Program-made: the position numbers and the translations under genes
In this document: positions 46,263 to 57,333 of the stretch, one piece after another
Position numbering within the stretch: the stretch's first letter is position 1
Layout: every line of letters begins with the position of its first letter
The notes under the pieces: model-generated
The model's database searches: none
Told to the model about the DNA's origin: nothing
The model's input: the letters and a program-made list of their open reading frames with translations, nothing else
Assembly (NCBI GenBank): GCA_949987705.1
Contig: OX465283.1
Location: forward strand, 7,110,207 to 7,174,206
DNA length: 64,000 nt
Direction: 5' to 3'
From: Thereva unica
Lineage: Eukaryota > Arthropoda > Insecta > Diptera > Therevidae

Positions 46263-48328
46263 CAATTTTATCCTCTGGCGTTCCATCAGCATTCGACATG
46301 CTTCGGCTAAATGAATTCTGATCATCACGATCGCTTCCAGTCTCGATGCGATCCATCTGCTGCTGTCTCTCGCGCTCTCTATCACGTTCCTTATTTCTAT
46401 CTCGACTATCACCTCGTCCGGAACTGCTATCGTTCGACGGCACCTTAACAACTCGGTCACGAACATCGTATTCACTATCGGATGGTTGTTGATGATCGTT
46501 ATATTGTTTTTGTTTTAATGAAGCACGTTTGGGTGATGTGGATAGAAGAGCAACACCATGGGAGTTTGCAAAAGAGGAAGAAGAAGCATAATTAGCATTA
46601 CTACAAACAGGACTGCTACGATTTTTGTAGTCGTTATCATCTAAGGGGGGATCGTTCTCGTACTCAAAGTACTCTGGCTTATTATTAATACTAACTAAGC
46701 TACTGCGTTCTTGGGAGTCTTCGCGCTGTAACTGTTCTAAGCGATTGGGATGTGGGGGGTGACGGGATCGGTGGGAGTTACGTTTCGGGGATCGTGATAG
46801 ATCTTCGGAGTGATCAGATCCTTGCGGTGGGGTATGTCTGTCACGTTCTGGTGAAGGCCTTGTTTTTCGGGCAGTACGGGCTCGATTTGTGCGTCTTGAT
46901 TCTGTGCTTGGATGATGATCGGTAGGTTTGTGGTGGGAGCTTTCAACAACGACTGATGACATGTGCATCAACTGACGACGGTTACGTGGACGATCTTCAT
47001 GCTTTTCAGCATGATCAACGACTTCTTCCTTATGATTATCAGGGGGAGGCTGATTGTTATGCTCATCGGCATGATATCCCTCGTCATGTTTATCAGCAGG
47101 GTGCTCCTCTGCGTTCGGTTCATCTGGATGTACGGACTGTGAATGGCTTTCGTACTTCGTTCTTTTCTGAGGAGACGGAATGCCGTTTGCTAACCCTTCT
47201 GAGTGCGACTTGGGTAAATCTAGGGATAAATAGCTTCGGTTCAAGTTTCTTCGCTTTTCATGATTCGACGAAACGAAATTCGCGCTGTTTCGTCGTTTAG
47301 GGCTTCTGTAAACAGCGTTCTGTACCGAGTTCCGTTTCCATCCGACGTCCGAGTCATAGACGATGTTAATTATTTTGTCATCAGTTACCAAGGAGTGTGA
47401 ATGGCTCAAAGGATGATGTTCATCGACAATTGCTCCGAAGTAGGTCTGTCTAATGTTCGACTCCGATTTGTACTTCCTGGGCATCTTCGAAAATGGTCTG
47501 CGATAGTAGTTATCTTCGTACTCCCGTGGCCGTTCTCTTTCCCACTGAGCACTTGGCAAATCGTCATAATGAAAAGACCGAAAATTCCTGTCGTTCTCGT
47601 ATTTATGCTCAGACAACTTCGGTTTCTTCAGGATCGACGGCGGCATGGCCTTGGCAGATACTGGAATGCAATTGACAACATCTTCTGGATCCAAGTTCCT
47701 CGGCATATCGATCACCGGACCTTGCGGGATATTTATATCGATCTCGTTGAAAATCGGCTTATTCATTGGGAATTGTGGTGGGGGATTTACATAAACAAAA
47801 GGATTCATAAACTGTGCAGGCATAGGATCTAGACATGACAGTGAGGGCTCTGATAATGGATAATATTCAGACAGTGACGGACGGCGCATATGTAGTGGAA
47901 TGAAGTTTTGATTACCATAGTATGGATCAACTACGCCGGGGCTTGTATAAAAGTATGGGGCATCGAAATGAGTTGAAAATTGCGGAAATGGAAAATGAGC
48001 GTCTTGAAAAAAGTTCACAACAGGATCTGCTAAACGCTTAAAGCTCTCGAAGTTTGGCTTAGGGATATTGTAGCCCAGCGAGTTGCTACGAAACACTTTA
48101 GCTGGGATGCTCCTAAAATCTGTTTTAGCTATAAAATCGGGAAAGCGTGGGAAATTCTGGAAGTAACTTGGAAAAATACTCGACGTAGTCGTCATAGTCG
48201 GTGCATTGGCATCTTGTGTTGGTGGTGGAGGAACAACGTCTATATTTAACGACGCTATTGGGTGGTGGTCAAGAGTGTCGAAGGATCGCCAGTTTGGTGA
48301 AAGACTGTTGTGTATTCTGTGATGGTGT
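46263..48328 (-). CDS. Rim: Rim large central exon (2066 nt), low-complexity region
   Basis: The acceptor is TATAAAAAAG|ACACCA and the donor is AAAATTG|GTGAGT. One base completes Arg, then HHRIHNSLSPNWRSFDTLDH; the open frame of 688 codons runs to PEDKIG without an internal start being needed. Composition changes along it: aromatic/Pro-rich first third, His/Glu-rich middle (around HPADKHDEGYHADEH), Arg/Ser-rich end (RDRERERQQQMDR). It is the disordered linker between C2A and C2B, which in RIMs holds partner-binding motifs; no canonical PxxP partner site is claimed. A PPSILKKPK motif lies in the middle. Confidence 0.88.
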
Positions 48329-48429
48329 CTTTTTTATATAAAAAAAATTTTAAAGAAAAAAAAGAAATATTTTTGCTTCCATTTCTCAAATTTTTTTAAT
48401 GTAACCTAAACATAAAAGTGAATACTTAC

Positions 48430-48767
48430 CTCAATCCTCTTGATCCCCTTGGTCGTTCTGATTGAGTAGAAAAAGCACTTGAGGTCACACTAACTACAGA
48501 TTCCATATCTGAATCACCAAAATCGCCCATAAAATCTTTATCGGGCGATAGCGAATGGCGCGGCCGGAAACGTGATTCCATTGAATGTAAATCACTATCG
48601 GATAGACCGGTGTAATGGCGCTCCCATCCTCCCATACCTGTACTTCTGTAGGTTGCTTGATGATGTGGCTGACGCGTCCGATGCCGGCCAAATCGTCCGA
48701 CCATTCGCTCATCAAATTCTTGCCCTAATCTATCTCGTATCATTGCGCTTCGTGATGTTTGTGGTAC
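48430..48767 (-). CDS. Rim: Rim exon, Ser/Arg-rich segment
   Basis: The acceptor is AAATTTCCAG|GTACCA and the donor is GGATTGAG|GTAAGT; it ends at phase 2. It encodes VPQTSRSAMIRDRLGQEFDE, then GWERHYTGLSDSDLHSME, SRFRPRHSLSPDKD and SDMESVVSVTSSAFSTQSER. The GLSDSDL and SDMESVVSVTSSAFSTQSERPRG strings match the conserved RIM linker. The next intron is only 101 bp (48329-48429). Confidence 0.92.
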
Positions 48768-49539
48768 CTGGAAATTTTTCAAAAATAATGTAAGCAATTT
48801 GTTACAAGTTTAAATAAGTAAAAAAGGAGATATCTCCGCAAATAGTTCTGTACAGTACTACAATAAATTTTGCAGTGGCAAAATTGGTCGGTAGAAGACA
48901 ACAGCGTGACAAGCTGTGACACTTTTAACTCTAAATGAAGGCTGAGTTGACAATCCCAGTGAAAGCCTGCCAAAAAATGATCCTTGGCCCTATGCAAGGA
49001 TGTGGGACTGGAATTTTAATAGATGGTCAAGCCTCTACTCGAACTCTAGGTTCGGTGATGATACAGTCCAAGCTGGTGTAACGATGCAGGGTTGACCTAG
49101 ATACGATCGGTACAATGCATAACATGACTCTCGTTTTGTTCCCCGACATACGATCCCATAAATGGGAACAAGAAAGATTACTTACAACTCTCTCAGAGGC
49201 TGCAGCGAGAGATTACTAACAAACAAATATGCGGGGTCTAAAACGCTATTTTCGATTACCACCTGCTGCTAACCAGTCAAAGGTGGAACTCTTTGGAGAT
49301 CTGCTTTACTTACTGGCCTGCGTGGCCTACTTAGAACAAAGGTAGGACCAACCCAAGTAAAAGAGCAAACAACATTCAGTACAAATTTATTATGCAACCA
49401 ATGAAACTAAGATATCAACTTTCAGTTAGCAAGATCAACAATTTATTCTAGATCTACATGTGAAGACTACAGAAGACTATACGCAGCTACAATTCCTGAA
49501 CCATACCTCAACCTCAACAGTTCGAAGACATTAGTCCTA

Positions 49540-49935
49540 GCGAAAATTATATTCAGCACAATCGTTCTTACCATTCTCACTACATCCCAATGACACTTCA
49601 CTTGAGACAGACCAGAGGTAATAAAAGGGTAATTAAACCAAACATCTAAAAATCCACTTATCAGATTATTGTTCATCAACCACAAGGGAAAATAATTTTC
49701 AGCACAATCATTCTTAACTATGCCTATCACCACATTACAATGACAACTGAAGATTTCGCAGAGGCATTCTAAAGGTAATAAAGGGGTAATAAAACAAAGC
49801 AACATAAAAAATTAACTTGTCAAGTCATTGCTCATCGACCACAAGTGAAAATAATCTTCAGCACAGTAATTTTTAACTGTGCCTTTCACTACATTCCAAT
49901 GACAATTCAAGATTTCCCAGAGGCAGACCAAAGGC
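49540..49935. repeat. Diverged ~150-bp tandem repeat, three units
   Basis: AATTATATTCAGCACAATCG, AATAATTTTCAGCACAATCA and AATAATCTTCAGCACAGTAA begin three consecutive units. Each is followed by CAC..ACATCCCAATGACA-type sequence and an AAAGGTAATAAA or similar block. Confidence 0.6.
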
Positions 49936-50475
49936 TTTTAATACGTAGAGAGAATGACTTACACCCTACGAAAGTATATACCGTTAACAATTGTAATAGA
50001 GGAAAAATGCAGCTAGGGAGAGTAATTGGAGAAGAAACTGGATGAGCAAGATAAAATGAGCCACAATTTTTTATGAATGGGTGCAGCAAATACTAGTTTA
50101 GCACAAATTTAAATCTGATACTTGAAGTGTCATATCGTTTGTCTCATATAATGATCAAGGAATTTGGTCTTCGCCAGCGAGAAGTCGATTCGTTCCGGTG
50201 AACGTGAGCGGAACCTGGTATGCCAGTGACAGGTGCCATATGTTCTCGCTTAAAGACGTCGTTAGTAATAGGCCTGCAAAGTTTCATTTAGGTCGAGTCT
50301 TGACCTAGCGCACGGTTCACCTCCTTGTATACCTAGTAGTCTGGTATTGCCTGCGCCATAGCCTTTGTCGACTGATTAATAGGATTTACTGGTTGCAGGG
50401 GTTATAACACTCTGTCAACGCTGTCTCCCGTTAACCCCGACGGTTGTGCTCAGTCGGCTACTTTAATAAGCCAAC

Positions 50476-50535
50476 TCATACAACATCCAAGAGCTCAAAC
50501 GCAGCGTTCATCGCCATCTAGTCCAACAAGCCACA
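50476..50535 (+). mobile_element. LINE C-terminal fragment (same family as 44283-44960)
   Basis: Translation SYNIQELKRSVHRHL matches SYNISEFKRKVHRHL at 44768-44812. Confidence 0.6.
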
Positions 50536-51522
50536 GTGGAAAGACATCTCACCAAAGAGTAAAACGCTGAAGAGTTTCTGGGAATTGTAGGAGTCGCTGA
50601 ACATACAAGATGGAAGGTGTATGCTATCTCGAATTAGGAAGCTGTACCGGTTGCGGATGAGTTAGTAAACAACTGGAACAGCAGATATTGGGTATCACGT
50701 GAATTGCATTCCGATCAGGTAAGGAGCTACGAGTCCCAAGAATTCCAATAGGTTGCAACATACTCGGGACACGGAAAACGAGGACAAGACCACTTTACCC
50801 GCAATCTGATGGTGGAATGGTGAACCACCATTAGTGAACATCTAAGGAAGGTAGGTAACGACCATCAGGGTGATTGGAACGGCTAGGTACCGCTTTTCTT
50901 ATGGCATTCAGAGAACAGTTCTACCACAGTTCTACTTGTAAGACGACTTCAGGGATGCTCTTCAGGAAACATATCACGCCTTCAGGTGATTTAATGTTTG
51001 GAATCGCGTCAGAAACGAGCCAGCGAATACTCCTTTAGTGGAAATCCATGAGACAGTCTGTACAAATCTGAAAACGTCCAGCGAAAAGATGATCCGCTAC
51101 GACCTAAGCTGAATTTAAAGAGGGTGAACAAGTGTGAATATATAATCCTCGACGAATAAAAAAGGAAAAACACCAAAACTACAAAGGAAGTGGAAGGATC
51201 CTGCGCTGCCATCACGAGGTAAAAACGATCGTTACCTACATAACGTTACCTACAGTGTCACATCTCAATTTAGTACGGATGTTCTAAATGAACTAGTGAT
51301 GAGCAAAAAGTCTTGCAACAATTTTTTTCTAACAGAAATTATTTGACCCTAAAAGTATGCAGACAAAAAATGACCGGTGCACAGAGACGCTACGTCGTTA
51401 AGAGATTAGATGACAAAAGGCACGGCAGTAAAAAAGATATGTGGCATTAGACGGTCAAGATCTTGACAAAATAACAAATGATTCCGTAACTTCTAGATAG
51501 TCCTTAAATAACATTAACTAAC

Positions 51523-51798
51523 CTGTGGCAGTTGTCTCTTTTTCGGTGAACCAGTTGGTGTGGCAGTTGCTGAACGAGACTGAAATCGCGGCGTATATGA
51601 TGAATGTATTGGAAGAACTGGATAATCTATATAACGATCATCTGGTGGTGATAACGAACCACGTCTTGGACTATTGCTGCGATGATGATGATAACTTTCG
51701 CTTGGTGCAGCTGAGTGACTACGTTGGCTAAGGCTCATACCATTACCGCCGCCATTACGTCGTGGTGGATAAACGGATGTAGATATAGTCTGCTGTTG
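51523..51798 (-). CDS. Rim: Rim exon, SPKKRQLPQ segment
   Basis: The acceptor is AAATATAG|CAACAG and the donor is CTGCCACAG|GTTAGT; 276 nt, phase 0-0. It encodes QQQTISTSVYPPRRNGGGNG, MSLSQRSHSAAPSESYHHHR, SPRRGSLSPPDDRYIDYPVL and TPTGSPKKRQLPQ. The serine/arginine-proline composition and the KKRQLPQ end fit the RIM linker following C2A. Confidence 0.92.
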
Positions 51799-51891
51799 CT
51801 ATATTTATTAATAATAAATAAATTATAATAATGTAAATATATTAATTTTTGTGTGTTTTTAATTAAAATATTAATAATATTGTTTGTTTAC

Positions 51892-52014
51892 TTGATTATG
51901 ATAACTTTGACCGATGCCTGATACTGTACGATAATCGCGTGCTACCATTCCAGCCACTCTTTTGCGGCCTTGTGGTGACATATCACGGCGCGATCGTCGT
52001 TCGTGTAATTCAAC
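51892..52014 (-). CDS. Rim: Rim exon, RRDMSPQGRKRV segment
   Basis: The acceptor is TCATTACAG|GTTGAA and the donor is AATCAA|GTAAAC; 123 nt, phase 0-0. It encodes VELHERRSRRDMSPQGRKRV, then AGMVARDYRTVSGIGQSYHN. It fits in frame between its neighbours; the motif is basic and probably disordered. Confidence 0.9.
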
Positions 52015-54085
52015 CTGTAATGATATGGTAAAAAAAATATTTTTGGATATTAATTACACGCTCATGTTTTTGTAATTATTTAATTTCTAATTTAATTTTT
52101 TTTTTGTAGTTATTAATTATAAACATAAACTGTCTTACTATATAAAACTGAATACACATTTAGAAGGAAAGTGTGTTTGTGAATAAAGGAGAATTTTTTA
52201 GCAATATTCGTATTTTTTAATATTTTGGTGTAAAACAGTTTTGTTTTTTTATTTATATTTTTTTTTAATTTTCATTTCATTTCCAATTATTTAAAGTTTA
52301 AATTTATTGTCTTAAAACATACAACAACCTACTGGTAGGATAATAAGCATAGTATATTTATATTTTTTACGATAAAATAATAATTTTAATAATAGTTTTT
52401 AATTTTAAAAAAAAAGTGTCTAGAGAAGCAAAAGTACTAAGCATAAGTTTAGACAGAATTGTTTTTAGTAGTAGTAGTAAAAATACGCAAATAACTTTTC
52501 AACAAAAATTATAACTTTTTATATGTAAAGTATTTTTTAAAAATCTACGAAATAAATAATATTAATAATCATTAATTTCAAAATATAATAATAATAATAA
52601 AAAATATAAATAAATAAATAACTAAGAGTACTGTCAAGCTTTCAACATATTTTTTATTTTTATTTTATTTTTGTTTAATGTTTAAAGCATAAAAGCACTG
52701 TTTCATTCGCAACATACATTTAGAATTCGTGGTGGTTAAATTCTCGTTAATAATTTTGTAAATATAGAGAGTTCCAATATTACTGTGTGCAGATATATAT
52801 AAAAATAATTAAAAATCCACTTTTAAATATATTAATTAAATTTAAAAATCAGTATAGTTAAACAAAACATATATTTAAACAAAAAAATCAAGTAATAATA
52901 AAACATAAAATTTGCATTGATTTTAATAAAATTCATGTGCTTGTGTGTGTCTTTAATATTATACAATAATTTTCTTAGTTTTACATTTTTTTTTTATTTA
53001 AATAAAAACACAAAAATATAAAACAAAAATATAAAATTAAAAAAACTAATTTAATATTTCTGTAAAATGTTTTTTTCTTTTTTTTTTTCAATTTGATGTT
53101 GTTCAATTTTTATATGAATAACAAATTTTTATTTTATTTAATAATATTTTTAAACATAAACAATAATGTTATGTTTTCATTTTTTTTATTATTTATTTTT
53201 CCTAAAAGTTATTGAGATAAACATAAAATTACAACAACATATGGAGGAAAAAATTATTGTTTTTTTTGGTCTTTTTCGTTTTTTTGGGAATATTATTTTT
53301 GTTTTTAATTTTTTATGTATTTTTTTAGTAAATTTGCAGTTAAGTAAAAGTGCTTTTTTTGGGGGGTAGCCTTCTTGTTCTGGAAAAAGTTTTATTTATT
53401 TATTTATTTAAAATATTTTTTATAATTAACTGAAAAGTAAAAGTTTTATAAAATATTGTATTTTTTTATAAGATTTTTATGTGTTAATTTATATTTTTTT
53501 CATATTTAATTCTTATATATATAATATAAAATATTTTTTTTATTGTTATTGAAATTATAACACAAATAATAAGGGATTTGTTAAATATAAATAAGTAAAC
53601 AAAAAATAACCGAAAATGCTCTTGTGTTATAGTAATACCAAAATCTAGATTCTGTCATTATTATTATTATTTTACTTCTAGTTTAAATTTTAGAAATGAA
53701 TATTTGCCATTTTGCGAAACAAGAGATGGGCAACACCTTTGAAATGGGTAGCACTTGGCTATGAAAAGAGTCTCAACTCTTGTAAGAATGTTACTATCAA
53801 AAACTGGTATAAAGGTGCGGTGATAAGGCACTCAAGACTACATAAACGATTTTATAAACAAATTAATATTCGGGTGTGCTTTGACTACAATTATATGGCT
53901 TTTGTAAAGAGATTTCCAATAGGATAGTCCGACCAAGTTGGTGACGTTACAACTCACAAATTTAGAGGCTATAGCAATTACTCATTAGGTGTCGAGCCAC
54001 ACGTGTCAATTTTTAATATTTACTATGAAATTAATTTTCAGTTCAACTTACATTCTGTGTACTACGTGAATTTTACAGTGCCCAA
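52015..54085 (-). other. Rim: Rim intron, AT-rich, nothing recognised
   Basis: Very AT-rich sequence with homopolymer and TAA/TATA stretches. Short ORFs are Phe/Leu/Lys-rich composition artefacts. Confidence 0.45.
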
Positions 54086-54089
54086 GCTG

Positions 54090-54630
54090 TCCTGTTGAGT
54101 CGACTATTCGTCGGTTGGTCGAAAAATTCGAATCAAAGGATTCAGTAAACAATCAAATCATATTCATACGTTGTTGTAACGATCTGCAGAAAACTTTGCC
54201 GTAGTGAACGACGTGTGGCCTTTCAGAGACCCTCACTTCTAGTAGTATTTTGCGTCTGGACTTGATTGAGCCTGTATCCGTACAAAAATCAATTGATGAC
54301 CCACGAACTGATTGTAAACTATGGTAACCACAGTCGAACATTTTCTGACTAAGCTCTGCAGCAGTTGGAAGTGAACCTCGATTTTGGGCAAAAATCATTT
54401 CTAGCGACTACTTGCATTTTTGAATGAATAGCTATGGATGGATGGATGGACAAGCAAAATTCACGGGACAATACCAATAAGCCAGGCGATTGATTCCTTA
54501 AAAGCCAAGATAACCAATGTCATCAATGATATCGAGCCCGATTTATGCTATTGAATCATCGAAAATTGGAGCTTTCAGATAGGCGCCGCCCAACCATGCC
54601 ATGCATAATGTAAACGAATTCTCGCTTCGC
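54090..54630 (+). mobile_element. Decayed Tc1/mariner-like (IS630) transposase fragment
   Basis: Plus-strand pieces in order read ESTIRRLVEKFESKDSV (N-terminal HTH region), LYPYKNQLMTHEL (the LHPYKIQLTQEL block), and FLKAKITNVINDIEPDLCY with IIENWSFQI (the C-terminal helix after the last catalytic Asp). The DDE core is missing. Stops and frameshifts show a dead fragment. It ends where the Helitron helicase begins. Confidence 0.7.
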
Positions 54631-54769
54631 CTCGAATTTATATATCTGCTGCATTGAGTTTCATTCCATACTCGAAGTCAGTTTTGATAATAGAGCTGGT
54701 CCCCGGTGCGAAATGACTACGTCGTCAACACGAAATATATTTTGCATCGGTTCATACAACAACAGCGAA

Positions 54770-55960
54770 TGTTGAACTTGAAATCTACAACGAGGCATTG
54801 ATTTCTATAGAGGATTTGAGCCTGATAATGTCCATTGATGATAGAAATAAACGACGAATACAGAGGAATATTTTTCTTTGATGCTCCACCAGGTGAAACG
54901 TTCCTAATTTCATTGATTTCGATTCGAGCACAAGGTCAAATAGCAGTAGCCGTAGCCAGATCGGGAATCGCTGCCACATTGTTAGAAAGAGGACGAACAG
55001 CTCTACTAGTCTTCAAATTGACACTGAATTTGCAGACGATAAAATAACCGACGTACAACCTTGCCAAAAATCAGCAATGGCAAAAGTCAAGAGTTCAAAC
55101 GCAAGGTCAATCGACATCTACTCACGCACCCTCAGACCCCTAACTTATTCCGTTCTCCTCTATGCTTCAAATCAAGCTTGCTACTATGACTCGAATGACA
55201 TGACGGACTAGTAGTAGAAAGGGTGATTCCTAAGCTTGATATTACCACATAAAAAAATAATCATTTGAGATGACTATACAATGACGCACAAACGGGTATT
55301 GGACGCACTTGATCGAAAGTTGAAAGATTTGTGCAATAATTAAGACCTCTTTGAAAATACGATGATTCCGCTGGCCGACGATTTTCCGCAAACGCTGCCA
55401 GTCATTTGAAAATTAACAGCTGCTGAACGCTTGCTCAAAGTCATTAAATTTGTGGAGATTCATGAAAACTCTAAAGTTAACAAAGAATATGCGAGTCATG
55501 TTACAAAATGACGAATTGACGGAAGTGTTTTCACACGCACACAATTATTAAACGCTGACAACGGAAAAATTTCGGTTGACGCTTCCTTCCACTAGCCTTC
55601 GTTTCCACCTAATTTTTGTCGACGTCGGAAAAATAATAGATCACAAAAGTGCTCCCGAATATTGGTGCAAATTACAAAAACCATGTTTGGTTGAGTTAGG
55701 ACGTAAACGATTTGAGAACATAAGAATTCAAAGTCAAGTCGCTGGCCAATTGCATTCATTTAAATCGGCCGATTCAATTACCAATCCGAAACCGAATTTC
55801 TGAATACATTGGATTTGCCAGGAACTCCGAAGCATAATTAGCAGTTCAAGTTCAGGTCAATGATATTCATGTTACGCAATCGGAACCAACCAAAATTATG
55901 TAATGGAACATGACTCGCTGTTAGGAAGCTGAACTAGTTTTAACTGAAAAATCTATGTTC
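54770..55960 (+). mobile_element. Decayed Helitron helicase (Pif1-like)
   Basis: Plus-strand pieces in helicase order read EIYNEALISIEDLSLIM; IFFFDAPPGETFLISLI (degraded Walker A); VARSGIAATLLERGRTA; IIIWDDYTMTHKRVLDALDR (Walker B region); FPQTLPVI; LNLWRFMKTLKLTKNMRVML; SFKSADSITNPKPNF; DLPGTPKH; and MLRNRNQPKLCNGT. These are the conserved blocks of Helitron-encoded Pif1-family helicase. Walker A has lost its GKT. A LINE tail (55090-55250) splits it between GIAATLL and IIIWD. No Rep domain or Helitron ends were seen. Confidence 0.85.
55090..55250 (+). mobile_element. LINE 3' fragment inserted in the Helitron
   Basis: FKRKVNRHLLTHPQTP-type coding followed by a tail with CATGACGGACTAGTAGTA and TCCTAAGCTTGATATTACCA, closely matching 44785-44955. 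It sits exactly between two adjacent Helitron helicase blocks. Confidence 0.8.
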
Positions 55961-56365
55961 ACTTTTGACACAACCATACTCTTCGGGATATTGTATTAAC
56001 AGATTGTTTGTTGTCTGGAGACGCGAATAAACTAAAGTCGAACATACAATAAAACTGAAAATATTCCTAAAATATGATCTTTTTGTTCAAACGCAGGTTC
56101 CACAGGAGGTATTAGAAACATTGAAAGTTATGTAAGAAAGGGAGGAATCTTCGGCGAAACATAATTCTGCATCTTCGGTGAGGAAGAGCTTTTACAATTG
56201 AATGATAAAACTTATTGGCCAGAATTGTTGAATTGCAAAAGAAGGATGTCAGAGGATCCACAAAGTAATTAGCCAGCGGATCCTCCGAAACTAGAATCAT
56301 TCTAAGCGTCTGAGTGAGTGGTAAAGTCGGCGGGGCCTGGGACACTTCAGTAAAGACTGCTCTTG

Positions 56366-56690
56366 CCGCAGCTATGGGTTATAGCTGTGGATAATATTCT
56401 AAAAACATTAGAAAACATCAGAATAGAGGCAATCACCCATGCGGACGACATCATGATCGTAGTATCCGGCAGGGTTAACTCCACAATCATGGATTATGGA
56501 AAAATCTAACTTGCAGAAGTTAGCGGTTTGTCTAAGTACTGTTTACTCTTGATAATTCCCCATTTCAGTTTACCAACAATCAATGGACGCAAGCACTGAA
56601 CCTGTCTCAATCAGCTAAGTACTTCTTTTGGACTCAAAGTTAAAATCAATTATAGAATCGATAAGAGAGCAAAGCAAGGATATTTTTTAC
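56366..56690 (+). mobile_element. LINE RT fragment with HADD catalytic box
   Basis: PQLWVIAVDNILKTLENIRI, then EAITHADDIMIVVSGR, matching the PLLWxLVVNDIL...YADDIVILVSGKF block. Further downstream, in other frames, LPTINGRK-like and SQSAKYF-like pieces belong to the next blocks. R1-like by resemblance. Confidence 0.78.
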
Positions 56691-57144
56691 TGAAATCGCA
56701 ATTGGCAAATATGCATTTCTAAATAAAAAATTCTCGCGTTTTTGGTATTACTGAAATGAAAACAAAATAAAAATTTTATAAAAATGTCCAAGCTAAAACT
56801 AAACATTCACTTTTGCACAAATACTTTATTTTTCCTTTTCCTAATTGTGCAATCCTTGAATGTTTAGTCCTTTTCCATCACCATACAATAACGACATAAA
56901 AACAGGACAAAATCAAAAACACATATTCGAGAAGAAGAATGTATAAAAAACACGATTCGGTGAACTACCAAAAAACGAAACAGAAAATATGAGAGAGAGA
57001 AAAAGATAGAAGTATTAGGCAACGGACATGAATGATACAATTAAAAAAATAAATTAATAAATAATTGTGAATTTAAAAAATAAATGATAATAAGGAAAAA
57101 GAAAAAGGACGAACTAAAAATCCACCAGTCCGGAATTTCGTTAC

Positions 57145-57333
57145 CTCTGGCGGTGGACTGGAGGAGCTTCCTAAGGACGATATACTCGCCCCGTCCCTGC
57201 CAGCTGCGATTCCATCGATGTCACACTCAGATGTCGTATCTGAGTCGCTTAGTCGGGATGTAGTGCTCGGTGGCGATAAATGATCAGTCGGGGTGAAGAT
57301 CATTTCCATTTCACTAGGATCATCTCTACGCAG
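57145..57333 (-). CDS. Rim: Rim exon following C2A
   Basis: The acceptor is AATTTTTAG|CTGCGT and the donor is CCAGAG|GTAACG; 189 nt, phase 0-0. It encodes LRRDDPSEMEMIFTPTDHLS, then RLSDSDTTSECDIDG, and GASISSLGSSSSPPPE. The Ser/Asp-rich SDSDTTSECDIDG segment is typical of the linker just after RIM C2A. Confidence 0.9.

Larger units (their letters stand above)
48768..51522 (-). other. Rim: Rim intron, mostly unrecognised
   Basis: Three related ~120-bp segments near 49540-49660, 49690-49800 and 49845-49930 share AT(T/C)TTCAGCACA and ACTACATCCCAATGACA-like phrases and may be a diverged tandem repeat. The LINE tail at 50476-50535 is listed separately. Confidence 0.4.

Noticed and set aside
46956..47832. 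Plus-strand ORFs of 114 and 143 codons inside the large Rim exon
   Set aside because: They lie antisense to a 688-codon open frame that joins its neighbours in phase; no domain was seen.
48184..48195. ATG at 48195 as a start codon of a 646-residue protein
   Set aside because: The frame is open upstream to a good acceptor at 48328 that joins phase-correctly to the previous Rim exon, so this Met is internal.
57073..57144. Extension of the Rim exon as a terminal exon (VTKFRTGGFLVRPF...)
   Set aside because: A phase-0 donor GAG|GTAACG precedes it and the next exon follows in frame; an alternative short isoform is possible but unsupported.
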